From positions 1 through 5,270 of the forward strand of contig JAPYTH010000053.1 in NCBI GenBank assembly GCA_029936295.1: 5,270 nucleotides of DNA, written 5' to 3'. Positions 1-5,270 of this stretch are shown one piece after another. The translations under genes and the position numbers were made by a program. Numbering within the stretch: the stretch's first letter is position 1; each line of letters starts with the position of its first letter. The notes below the pieces were generated by a model. It saw nothing but the letters and a program-made list of their open reading frames with translations. It was not told the origin of the DNA and did not search any database. The DNA is from TMED109 sp015660425 (GTDB taxonomy: Bacteria; Pseudomonadota; Alphaproteobacteria; TMED109).

Positions 1-456
1 GCAAATTTTTATATTAAAAATTATAATATGAATATTACAGGTATTAGACTACCTATTATAATAGGGCCAGGTTTAAATTATAGAGGAGTTGCAGCAGGTA
101 TCTCAGATATGGCATTTGCCTCTAAAACAAAATCTAAATGCACAATTAATATGCCTTCTACACCACTTGATATAATTTATATTAAAGATGCTTCTAAAAT
201 ATTTGTTAAAATGATTAGCTCTAAAACTATATTAAAAAACATATATAACTGCTCCTCTATTAGAACAAGTGCTATAAAATTAGCAAATAATTTTAACAAA
301 ATTTCTGAGAAAAAAAATATAAAAATAAATAATATTGGTAAAGGTTCTACTTACCCAATTATAGAATATCATAAATTAAAAAAAGATATCAATTTTTCTA
401 TGAAGTACAGTATTAATAAATTAATTAAAGATTGGCTTAAAGAAATAGCAATTTAA
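1..456 (+). CDS. NAD-dependent epimerase/dehydratase (extended SDR), C-terminal part
   Basis: The frame is open from base 1 to the TAA at 454-456, giving 151 residues with no start in the window. The ATG at base 28 lies inside the protein, because the family signature begins upstream of it. Residues 16-24 contain RLPIIIGPG, the strand and loop following the catalytic helix in extended SDR epimerases/dehydratases. A later PLDIIYIKDASKIFV stretch matches the usual 'yVhDva.a' substrate-domain motif, and YNCSS matches the 'yNvgs' strand. The NAD-binding GxxGxxG and the catalytic YxxxK would lie upstream and are not seen. The family acts on nucleotide sugars or related hydroxy substrates in the cytoplasm; the substrate cannot be read here. 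The gene is extremely AT-rich and Lys/Ile/Asn-rich, more so than its neighbours, as in surface-polysaccharide islands. Its stop overlaps that of the convergent hydratase gene. The family call is fairly firm and the function open. Confidence 0.8.
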   Translation, partial: ANFYIKNYNMNITGIRLPIIIGPGLNYRGVAAGISDMAFASKTKSKCTINMPSTPLDIIYIKDASKIFVKMISSKTILKNIYNCSSIRTSAIKLANNFNKISEKKNIKINNIGKGSTYPIIEYHKLKKDINFSMKYSINKLIKDWLKEIAI

Positions 457-1220
457 GAAAAACGACAATTTACCTTACCTAATTCATAAAAATCCATAAC
501 TACTTGATCTCCTTCTTTCACCTCAAATGGCTTAATGCAGGTGCCTGTTAAAATAGTCTGTCCTGCATAAAGAGTTATATTATATAGATTTAATTCATTA
601 ATTAACCAAGTTAATGCTTTAACTGGATCTCCTAAAACATTGCTTCCTAAACCATATCCAACTAATTGATTATTTTTATAACAATCTACCTTAAAGCTTT
701 TTAAATCTATATGCTTCCATGATTTTATCGGATTTTTTCCTAAAACATACTCTCCAGCACATGCATTATCAGCAATTAACAAATTCTCTCCTATTTTATG
801 GAAATTTAAAAACCTTGAATCAGGAATTTCAATCGCAGGACATATATGCTTTATATTATTTAAAACATCCTGAGAATTATAGGGTATATTTTTTTTAGGC
901 ATATCATTATTTAATTGAAAAGAAAATTCAGCCTCTACAACTTTCATTTGATTATTTAATAGTGAAAGTTTTTCTACTGATTTATGTAAACGCTCTTTAA
1001 TTAAACGGCCAGCGATAGGACCACTCACTCCTATATGCTTTTGTCCTTCTATACTTGTAGCAGCTATCTTCCATCCAAATAAATCGTGCTTACTATATTT
1101 CTGATAATCAGACTGTAAATTATAAGCTTCTTCTTTATTTTTTGGGATAATAATATTTTCTAAATTCTTATGAATTTGTTTTTTATCCCAAGCATTTATA
1201 TAAGCATTTTTTTTAAGCAA
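453..1220 (-). CDS. 2-keto-4-pentenoate hydratase family protein (MhpD/HpaH-like)
   Basis: This 255-residue protein has the usual length for the hydratase/decarboxylase family of meta-cleavage pathways, which adds water to 2-hydroxy-dienoates or decarboxylates 4-oxalocrotonate using Mg2+ or Mn2+. Visible family blocks are GWKIAATS (residues 49-56, conserved Lys51), GQKHIGVSGPIAGRL (59-73), VEAEFSF (95-101), AIEIPDSRF (129-137), LIADNACAG (148-156), GSNVLGDP (192-199) and LTGTC (224-228). Glu96, Glu98 and Glu131 sit where the family's metal ligands are expected, so the enzyme looks intact. The start is TTG at 1218-1220, supported by AGGGA seven bases upstream. No ATG occurs in frame until residue 92, inside conserved sequence. 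It lies 13 bases after the FAH-family gene on the same strand and is almost certainly co-transcribed with it. The real substrate could be an aromatic-derived or a sugar-acid-derived keto acid; the sequence does not decide. Confidence 0.88.
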   Translation of the reverse strand: MLKKNAYINAWDKKQIHKNLENIIIPKNKEEAYNLQSDYQKYSKHDLFGWKIAATSIEGQKHIGVSGPIAGRLIKERLHKSVEKLSLLNNQMKVVEAEFSFQLNNDMPKKNIPYNSQDVLNNIKHICPAIEIPDSRFLNFHKIGENLLIADNACAGEYVLGKNPIKSWKHIDLKSFKVDCYKNNQLVGYGLGSNVLGDPVKALTWLINELNLYNITLYAGQTILTGTCIKPFEVKEGDQVVMDFYELGKVNCRFS

Positions 1221-1227
1221 ATCGTTA

Positions 1228-1232
1228 TCCCT
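1228..1232 (-). promoter_or_regulatory. Shine-Dalgarno AGGGA deciding a TTG start
   Basis: On the minus strand AGGGA sits seven bases before the TTG at 1220-1218. The tandem stops TAA-TAG that end the upstream FAH-family gene run directly into it, the TAG sharing its AG with the ribosome site. No ATG or GTG in frame lies near this site, so it supports TTG initiation and possible translational coupling within the operon. Confidence 0.6.
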
Positions 1233-1233
1233 A

Positions 1234-2061
1234 TTAATCTCTATTTAAATGATTAGATCCTAATGAAATAGATCTAATATGATCAGAATCTTTTGGTTCC
1301 GCTCCAACATTTTTTTTAAGTGAATCTTTTCCTTCTACTATAGTATTTATTAAACAACCTAAACCCTCCACCTCCACTTTAACTACTGAATTTACGTCCA
1401 CAGGTCTTGAATTGGCAGGAGTTCCGGTTAAAATTAAATCTCCTTTATTAAAAGTAATAGATCTAGATAAATCAGTTAGTAAATATTCAGGACTCCAAAT
1501 CATTTCATTTGTATTAGATTCTTGAACAATAACGTCATTTACGTAAGTTTTGATAATTTTATTCCTATAGTCCCAATCCATAACTAAATCAGGACCAACT
1601 GCTCCTAAGGTATCTGTTCCTTTTACTCTAACCATACTATTTTCATCAGTATCTCTAAAATCATGTAAACCAAAATCGTTAGCTATAGTATATCCTAAAA
1701 TATATTCATGTGCTTTTTCTAGCTCTATATTTTTAGCTTTTTTACTAACTACTAAAGCAATCTCTCCCTCATAATTTAAAAATTTACATCCCGCAGGGCG
1801 AACTACATCATTTAAATGACTATTAATACATGAAACAGGTTTGAGAAAATATGTTGGAGCTTCAGGTTGAACTCTATTTAGTTCATTTAATCTGCTTCTA
1901 TAATTTAAATGAACGCATACTATAACTTTAGGATCTACTGGAGATAAAAATTTATAATTATAAGATGAAAATTTTATTTTATCTTCATCAACTTGTTCAA
2001 AACTATCACCAGTTAAAATCTTAATTTTATTATTTATAATAATTCTTCGTAATATTTTCAT
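1234..2061 (-). CDS. Fumarylacetoacetate hydrolase (FAH) family protein
   Basis: This 275-residue protein belongs to the FAH superfamily of metal-dependent C-C hydrolases, decarboxylases and isomerases. The N-terminal part carries CVHLNYRSRLNE (49-60) and YFLKPVSCIN (71-80). The metal site is visible as the ExE of NYEGEIALVV (Glu98, Glu100) and Asp129 in ANDFGLHDFRD. It is followed by RVKGTDTLGAVGP (145-157, Lys147), DLILTGTPANSRP (208-220) and VEVEGLGCLIN (229-239). The 'HLNYRSR' variant replaces the 'NYrdHa' found in many FAH proteins and, from memory of the family, marks a recognised subgroup rather than a defect. Related activities include HpaG-type isomerase/decarboxylase, acylpyruvate hydrolase and 2,4-diketo-3-deoxy sugar-acid hydrolase. 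The ATG at 2059-2061 has a modest GGG-type ribosome site nine bases upstream. It is the first gene of a two-gene operon with the hydratase, which favours a shared keto-acid pathway. Family call strong, substrate unknown. Confidence 0.88.
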   Translation of the reverse strand: MKILRRIIINNKIKILTGDSFEQVDEDKIKFSSYNYKFLSPVDPKVIVCVHLNYRSRLNELNRVQPEAPTYFLKPVSCINSHLNDVVRPAGCKFLNYEGEIALVVSKKAKNIELEKAHEYILGYTIANDFGLHDFRDTDENSMVRVKGTDTLGAVGPDLVMDWDYRNKIIKTYVNDVIVQESNTNEMIWSPEYLLTDLSRSITFNKGDLILTGTPANSRPVDVNSVVKVEVEGLGCLINTIVEGKDSLKKNVGAEPKDSDHIRSISLGSNHLNRD

Positions 2062-2217
2062 TTAAATAAACCCTATCTATTATAAACTAATAAGTTTTAT
2101 TAAAATAAAGTATAATATATTTACTGCATTCGTAAATATTAAATATAAACTCTATACATGTAAAAATTTTGTATTTAATATATTTTTATAAATTTAAATA
2201 AGTATAAAGGGAAACAA
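2062..2217. promoter_or_regulatory. Divergent intergenic promoter region
   Basis: This 156-base spacer separates the leftward FAH/hydratase operon from the rightward lipoprotein/PanB-like genes, so it must hold promoters for both unless one is read from further away. A perfect minus-strand TATAAT (plus-strand ATTATA at 2079-2084) would place a start about ten bases before the FAH gene. A plus-strand TATAAT lies at 2111-2116. Neither has a convincing TTGACA-like -35 box, and TATAAT-like strings are common by chance in sequence this AT-rich. I see no clear operator palindrome or riboswitch. Confidence 0.35.
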
Positions 2218-2370
2218 ATGAAACTTTTAGTAATTCTATTAAGTTTAATATTTTTTAATGCTTGCTCTACGTATGACAGAATAAAAGAAAATGCTAGCGA
2301 TGCATATGAATGGTCAAAAGATGCAGCAACAGATGTCGTTGACGGTGTTGAAGAAGTTATTTCAGATTAA
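2218..2370 (+). CDS. Small predicted lipoprotein, 50 residues
   Basis: An ATG at 2218 is preceded by AAAGGGA (2206-2212) at good spacing and reads 50 codons to TAA at 2368-2370. The product begins with MKLLVILLSLIFFNAC, a Lys plus hydrophobic signal peptide ending at Cys16. That Cys suits lipid attachment by Lgt and cleavage by signal peptidase II, although Phe at -3 and Asn at -2 make the lipobox imperfect. The mature part (about 35 residues) is acidic, with KENASDAYEWSKDAATDVV suggesting an amphipathic helix. The layout resembles entericidin-type small lipoproteins common in proteobacteria, but I cannot assign a family by sequence alone. The PanB-like gene starts only 16 bases downstream with its own ribosome site, so the two are probably on one transcript. 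Role unknown; probably in the cell envelope. Confidence 0.72.
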   Translation: MKLLVILLSLIFFNACSTYDRIKENASDAYEWSKDAATDVVDGVEEVISD

Positions 2371-2386
2371 TATATAAGGAAAAAAA

Positions 2387-3042
2387 ATGAGTAGCCATGC
2401 AACTGGAGATGGAAGCATACCTTCTAGAGACGCAGATAAAAAAGGATTAAAAAGAATTATGACTTTAGGAGGTGTTTATGCAACAAGAAATTATACAGTT
2501 AAAGACCTTAGAGAACAAAAAGGTAAAAAAGTACTAACTGAAACGGTTCCATTTTCTATTGAAGAAGCTGCCGCTGCAGAAGAAGCTGGCATAGATACTA
2601 TGAAAGTAAGGTTTGACCCTAAAAATCCTGAACTAGCTATAGCTATCAGAAAAGCTGCACCAAATACATTCATTGCTTTTTCCTGTCCGTTAATTGCCGC
2701 TGCCACTAAAGATGAAGCAGTAAGAATTGGTTATCAAGCAATGGAAATTGGAGCAGATGCTGTAATGACTCAATGGAGTCCGAGTTTTATTGAAGCAGCA
2801 ACAGAAGCAGGAATTCCTGTTCAAGCACACGCTGGTTTAGTTCCTAGAAGAAGCACATGGACAGGTGGATTAAAAGCTGTAGGAAAAACATTAGAAGAAG
2901 CACTTTGGATCTATAATCAAATAAAAACTTTTGAAAATGCTGGTGCTTATGCTGTAGAAGTAGAAGTTATTCCTGAAGACTTATTAATAGAAATAAGCAA
3001 AAGAACATCTCTTTTAACATCTTCTATAGGAGCAGGAAAAGG
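2387..3042 (+). CDS. PanB-like (ketopantoate hydroxymethyltransferase-like) protein, 3' end lost in gap
   Basis: About 219 residues are visible before the N run; PanB proteins are usually 260-280, so roughly 45-65 residues are missing. Family signatures in order are YTVKDLREQKGKK (36-48), EEAGID (65-70), GADAV (122-126), GIPVQAHAGLVP (142-153, His148), GGLKAVGKTLEEA (160-172), AGAYAVEVEVIPEDL (185-199, Glu193) and SIGAGKG (213-219). True PanB makes ketopantoate from 2-oxoisovalerate and methylene-tetrahydrofolate. Here the 'VGDS' metal loop reads as VRFDP, the 'ADxPF' aspartate is replaced in FSCPL, and the 'KLEGG' block becomes MTQWS. Normal PanB chemistry is therefore doubtful, and it may be a related lyase or condensing enzyme of the PEP mutase/isocitrate lyase type barrel. 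The ATG at 2387 has AAGGA six bases upstream; a second ATG at 2459 is a possible later start closer to the homology. It follows the lipoprotein gene by 16 bases. GC looks higher than in the neighbours. Confidence 0.75.
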
Positions 3043-3142
3043 NNNNNNNNNNNNNNNNNNNNNNNNNNNNNNNNNNNNNNNNNNNNNNNNNNNNNNNNNN
3101 NNNNNNNNNNNNNNNNNNNNNNNNNNNNNNNNNNNNNNNNNN
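3043..3142. other. Assembly gap (100 N)
   Basis: Exactly 100 N, the conventional placeholder for a scaffold gap of unknown length. It falls inside two different genes: the end of the PanB-like protein on the left and the PhyH-family protein on the right. The reading frame is conserved across it only by chance (GG plus 100 N makes 34 codons). From the missing parts of both proteins the true distance, if the contigs are adjacent at all, should be at least about 500 bases. Confidence 0.98.
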
Positions 3143-3541
3143 AAAAGTCACAAATGGAAAAATTTAGAACACAAAGAAACTTTTAATAAGAATAATTTAT
3201 TGAGTCGTGGTCAGGAATTAAATATAAATTTTTCAGAACATAATACAATTGCTATGCCATTAAAAGCAGGTGAGGTTTCTTTACACCACGTTAAATTAGC
3301 TCATTCTTCCAAGATAAATAATACTAATGATAGAAGAATTGGCATTGCAATAAGGTATACAACACCTGAAGTAAAACAGAAAAAAGCTACTAATGGGAAA
3401 GATTCAGCCTTATTAGTAAGAGGAAAAGATAAATTTATGAATTTTACTCATGAAATTTTGCCAAACTTTAATATAGAAAAGGAAGCTATTCTTAATCATA
3501 AAATTGCTTCTGAGAATCATCATAAAATTTTAATGAAGTAA
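3143..3541 (+). CDS. Phytanoyl-CoA dioxygenase (PhyH) family protein, C-terminal part
   Basis: The 132 residues after the gap end at TAA 3539-3541; the family is usually about 260-300 long, so roughly half is missing. The diagnostic block is MPLKAGEVSLHHVKLAHSS (fragment residues 38-56) followed by KINNTNDRRIGIAIRY (57-72). It matches the family pattern 'GevslHh..l.HgS..N.S..rRiglairy'. In this Fe(II)/2-oxoglutarate oxygenase family His54 would be the distal iron ligand, and Arg64 or Arg65 the 2-oxoglutarate carboxylate contact. The HxD half of the iron site lies in the gap and cannot be checked. Such proteins hydroxylate diverse small molecules; the substrate is not predictable here. Its stop is only four bases from that of the convergent dehydratase gene. 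It is a separate gene from the PanB-like one, not its C-terminal domain. Confidence 0.82.
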   Translation, partial: KSHKWKNLEHKETFNKNNLLSRGQELNINFSEHNTIAMPLKAGEVSLHHVKLAHSSKINNTNDRRIGIAIRYTTPEVKQKKATNGKDSALLVRGKDKFMNFTHEILPNFNIEKEAILNHKIASENHHKILMK

Positions 3542-3545
3542 TATT

Positions 3546-4733
3546 CTAACTAGATTTTATATGCACATCTTTTCTTTTATAAACATCTTTTTGCAAAGCT
3601 AATCCTAAACCATTGCCTTCTGCCACTGTTATATTCCCATTTTTAATTGGAGGTAGGTTAGTAACTAAATCTGAATACCATCCATAGTAAAAAGCCCTAA
3701 CCATCTCCTGAATATGACAATTAGTATTTGCTAAGGCTAAATGAGTACTTGCAGCTAAAGTAACAGGTCCCGTACAATCATGAAACGCAATAGGGATATG
3801 CCAAATTTCAGCCATAGATGAAACTTTATTAGCCTCTGACAAACCTCCTCCCCAAGAAATATCCATTATAATTTGAGAAAGAGAATTTAGTTCTAATAAA
3901 GATCTATAATCCGCTCTTCCTCCTCTAGTCTCTCCAACAGCTATTGGAGCTAGAGTAGCATTACAAACTTCTTTTAAACTTGATAAATGATCCATAAAAA
4001 CAGGATCTTCGATCCATAATGGGCTATAATTTTCTAACTCTCTACAAATGTTAATAGCCTGTGGTTTATTCCACATAGAATGTAATTCTGCCATTATATC
4101 TATCTTATCGCCTAAAGCTTTTCTAATTTTTTCAAATGGTTCTAATGCTATTTTCATATCTTCGCAAGAAATATATTGTCCTTGTGATTTTTCAGCAGCA
4201 AAATCAAAAGGCCATATTTTCATTGCAGTTATTCCTGAATCTAAAAGAGAATGTGCTAGATCTACAGGAGTTTTTAAAAATGCCTCTAAATCTTCATAAT
4301 TTCCATTATTATTTAATCCAAAATTTTTTGTTCCTTGAATTGGAAGCTTTCTAATGTAATGAGATCCTGCACATGTATTATATACTCTAATATTTTCCCT
4401 TACTTTACCTCCAAGCAAAGCATATATAGGTTGTGATGTTGCTTGCCCCCAAATATCCCATAAAGCAATATCTATAGAAGAAGATCCTCTTCTTTCTGCT
4501 GAAGCCCCTATAAAACCAGTATAGCCTATAAGGTGTTTTTGATGAACCTCAATATTTAAAGGATCTTTTCCAATTAAATATGGTGCTATAATTTCATGGA
4601 TATGTGCTTCCGCTGAAGCTGGACCATAAAAAGTCTCTCCTAACCCTACTAAACCATCGTCAGTTTTAATTTCAACAAGTAGTAAATTAGGAAACTCTTC
4701 AATTCTAATCGTATCTATTCCAGAAACTTTCAT
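3546..4733 (-). CDS. Mandelate racemase/muconate lactonizing enzyme family dehydratase (galactonate dehydratase-like)
   Basis: This complete enolase-superfamily protein has 395 residues from the preferred ATG at 4731-4733. The N-terminal capping domain includes LVGLGETFYGP and the AERRGSSSIDIALWDIWGQ helix. The barrel carries TAMKIWPFD (Lys172), a MAELHSMW strand (metal ligand Glu216, His218), LWIEDP (Glu242), AVGETRGG (Glu268), MDISWGGG (Asp291), IAFHDCTGP (His318) and IQEM (Glu343). These give the three metal ligands plus the His-Asp dyad and an extra His typical of acid-sugar dehydratases, which remove water from an aldonate to give a 2-keto-3-deoxy acid. All key residues look intact. An upstream ATG at 4749-4751 would add six residues but lacks a good ribosome site, while AAGGAAG lies five bases before 4733. 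It is convergent with the PhyH-family gene and divergent from the VOC gene. The exact sugar acid is unknown. Confidence 0.9.
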   Translation of the reverse strand: MKVSGIDTIRIEEFPNLLLVEIKTDDGLVGLGETFYGPASAEAHIHEIIAPYLIGKDPLNIEVHQKHLIGYTGFIGASAERRGSSSIDIALWDIWGQATSQPIYALLGGKVRENIRVYNTCAGSHYIRKLPIQGTKNFGLNNNGNYEDLEAFLKTPVDLAHSLLDSGITAMKIWPFDFAAEKSQGQYISCEDMKIALEPFEKIRKALGDKIDIMAELHSMWNKPQAINICRELENYSPLWIEDPVFMDHLSSLKEVCNATLAPIAVGETRGGRADYRSLLELNSLSQIIMDISWGGGLSEANKVSSMAEIWHIPIAFHDCTGPVTLAASTHLALANTNCHIQEMVRAFYYGWYSDLVTNLPPIKNGNITVAEGNGLGLALQKDVYKRKDVHIKSS

Positions 4734-4815
4734 AATAACTTCCTTATTCATTCTGTTAATATTATAATTGTATAATAAAATATCTAAATTAAAAATTTAA
4801 ATTGGAAAAATTTCT
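4734..4815. promoter_or_regulatory. Divergent promoter region between dehydratase and VOC genes
   Basis: The 82-base spacer holds overlapping perfect -10 hexamers. On the plus strand TATAAT occurs at 4763-4768 and again at 4771-4776. On the minus strand TATAAT occurs as plus-strand ATTATA at 4761-4766. A minus-strand start from that box would fall near 4754, giving a roughly 20-base leader to the preferred dehydratase ATG. The -35 boxes are weak in both directions (TTCATT at 4747-4752 is the best on the plus strand). The ten-base palindrome AATTTAAATT at 4794-4803 may be only AT-rich background. The arrangement would allow joint control of the two genes. Confidence 0.4.
4739..4745 (-). promoter_or_regulatory. 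Shine-Dalgarno AAGGAAG deciding the dehydratase start
   Basis: On the minus strand AAGGAAG stands five bases before the ATG at 4733-4731. It lies inside the six-codon extension that an upstream ATG (4751-4749) would create. The bases before the upstream ATG (TTAACAGA) show no comparable site, so initiation at 4733 is preferred. Confidence 0.6.
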
Positions 4816-5268
4816 ATGTTAAATGTAAATGGAATTGCTCATATTGCTTTATCGGTCAAAGACATATCCAGCTCAAAAGATTTCTATAAAAAGTTAATGC
4901 CTTTTTTAGGCTTAAAGCTCGTTCATGAAGGTAAAGAATCAATATATCATGTGGGTGCCAGAACAGGAGTATTAATCCAACAAATTGATAGCAGCAAAAT
5001 AAGTTCAGATTTTAATCAGAATAATATAGGCCTACATCATTTTTGTTTTAGAGCAAGAGAAAGAAAACACATAGACATTTTAAAGGATAAACTTATTGAA
5101 ATGAATGCCACCATAACCCGTGGCCCAATTGAAGGCTCATGGGCACCAGGCTATTATTACATTTTATTTGAAGACCCAAATGGTATAAAAATAGAAGTTA
5201 ACTATATTCCAGGTGAAGGTATTTTTGCAAAAGACACAAAATTTAATTCTAATAATGATTATTTATAA
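4816..5268 (+). CDS. VOC (glyoxalase/bleomycin resistance/dioxygenase fold) family protein
   Basis: This complete 150-residue protein starts at ATG 4816, with a weak TGGA ribosome site nine bases upstream, and ends at TAA 5266-5268. It shows the paired beta-alpha-beta-beta-beta modules of the vicinal oxygen chelate fold. The first module has GIAHIALSVKDISSSKDFYKK (residues 6-26) and the second IGLHHFCFRA (71-80) and YYILFEDPNGIKIEV (114-128). Likely metal ligands are His9, His74 or His75, and Glu127. The family includes glyoxalase I, methylmalonyl-CoA epimerase, fosfomycin-type thiol transferases and extradiol dioxygenases. At 150 residues it is too short for a classical two-domain extradiol enzyme, so a small lyase, isomerase or detoxification role is more likely. 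It is divergent from the sugar-acid dehydratase gene and may share its control region. Fold assignment is strong, reaction unknown. Confidence 0.85.
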   Translation: MLNVNGIAHIALSVKDISSSKDFYKKLMPFLGLKLVHEGKESIYHVGARTGVLIQQIDSSKISSDFNQNNIGLHHFCFRARERKHIDILKDKLIEMNATITRGPIEGSWAPGYYYILFEDPNGIKIEVNYIPGEGIFAKDTKFNSNNDYL

Positions 5269-5270
5269 AT

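Noticed and set aside
28..456. ATG at 28 as the true start of the first gene
   Set aside because: The frame is open back to base 1, no ribosome site precedes the ATG, and the SDR family sequence continues upstream, so the gene is simply truncated by the window.
2491..2706. 71-codon open frame on the minus strand
   Set aside because: It lies wholly inside the PanB-like gene in antisense, resembles no known family and has an Ala/Ser-rich composition that mirrors the sense gene's Ala codons.
4048..4354. Two overlapping plus-strand open frames of 83 and 72 codons
   Set aside because: Both are antisense to the well-conserved barrel of the sugar-acid dehydratase, in different frames, with no recognisable domain.
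4784..4803. AT-rich palindrome AATTTAAATT as an operator
   Set aside because: Short A/T-only palindromes are expected by chance at this base composition, and there is no second copy to support a binding site.
4816..5268. VOC protein as the missing extradiol ring-cleavage dioxygenase for the hydratase/FAH operon
   Set aside because: At 150 residues it has one pair of modules, shorter than the classical two-domain enzymes, and it sits over 2.7 kb away on the other strand.
1..5270. CRISPR array, transposase, phage genes, tRNA or rRNA
   Set aside because: No spaced direct repeats, transposase motifs or RNA gene signatures were seen on either strand, and the spacers are too short to hide much.

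Overview
This is a very AT-rich, gene-dense window. Sampled 60-base lines run from about 18% to 42% GC, intergenic spacers are short, and neighbouring genes touch or nearly touch. It carries one run of exactly 100 N. This looks like a scaffold from a marine, genome-streamlined alphaproteobacterium (SAR11-like or a comparably AT-rich relative) assembled from a metagenome or single cell. The taxonomic guess is inference from composition and gene types; there is no marker gene in the window.

Layout. (1) Bases 1-456, plus strand: the C-terminal part of an extended-SDR NAD-dependent epimerase/dehydratase whose start lies outside the window. (2) Bases 453-2061, minus strand: a two-gene operon, with an FAH-family hydrolase/isomerase first and a 2-keto-4-pentenoate-hydratase-family enzyme 13 bases downstream, starting at TTG. 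(3) Bases 2062-2217: a divergent spacer of 156 bases. (4) Bases 2218-3042, plus strand: a 50-residue predicted lipoprotein, then a divergent PanB-like (ketopantoate hydroxymethyltransferase-like) gene cut off by the assembly gap. (5) Bases 3043-3142: 100 N. (6) Bases 3143-3541, plus strand: the C-terminal part of a phytanoyl-CoA-dioxygenase-family (PhyH) oxygenase. (7) Bases 3546-4733, minus strand: an enolase-superfamily (mandelate racemase/galactonate dehydratase-like) sugar-acid dehydratase. (8) Bases 4734-4815: a short divergent promoter region. (9) Bases 4816-5268, plus strand: a VOC/glyoxalase-fold protein.

How it may work together. The common theme is catabolism of small oxidised carbon compounds. 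The FAH plus hydratase pair resembles the last steps of meta-cleavage pathways (HpaG/HpaH type). The acid-sugar dehydratase with an FAH hydrolase and an SDR also recalls non-phosphorylating sugar-acid pathways that end in a 2,4-diketo-3-deoxy acid hydrolase. The window does not decide between these, and the genes lie in several transcription units.

The most important caution is that the plus-strand reading frame stays open through the N run. A naive gene call would therefore report a 384-residue PanB-PhyH 'fusion'. The two halves belong to unrelated families, each truncated at the gap, so the fusion is an assembly artefact. The most interesting biology is the PanB-like protein: it keeps the fold signatures of PanB but appears to have lost the metal-binding aspartates and other active-site residues.
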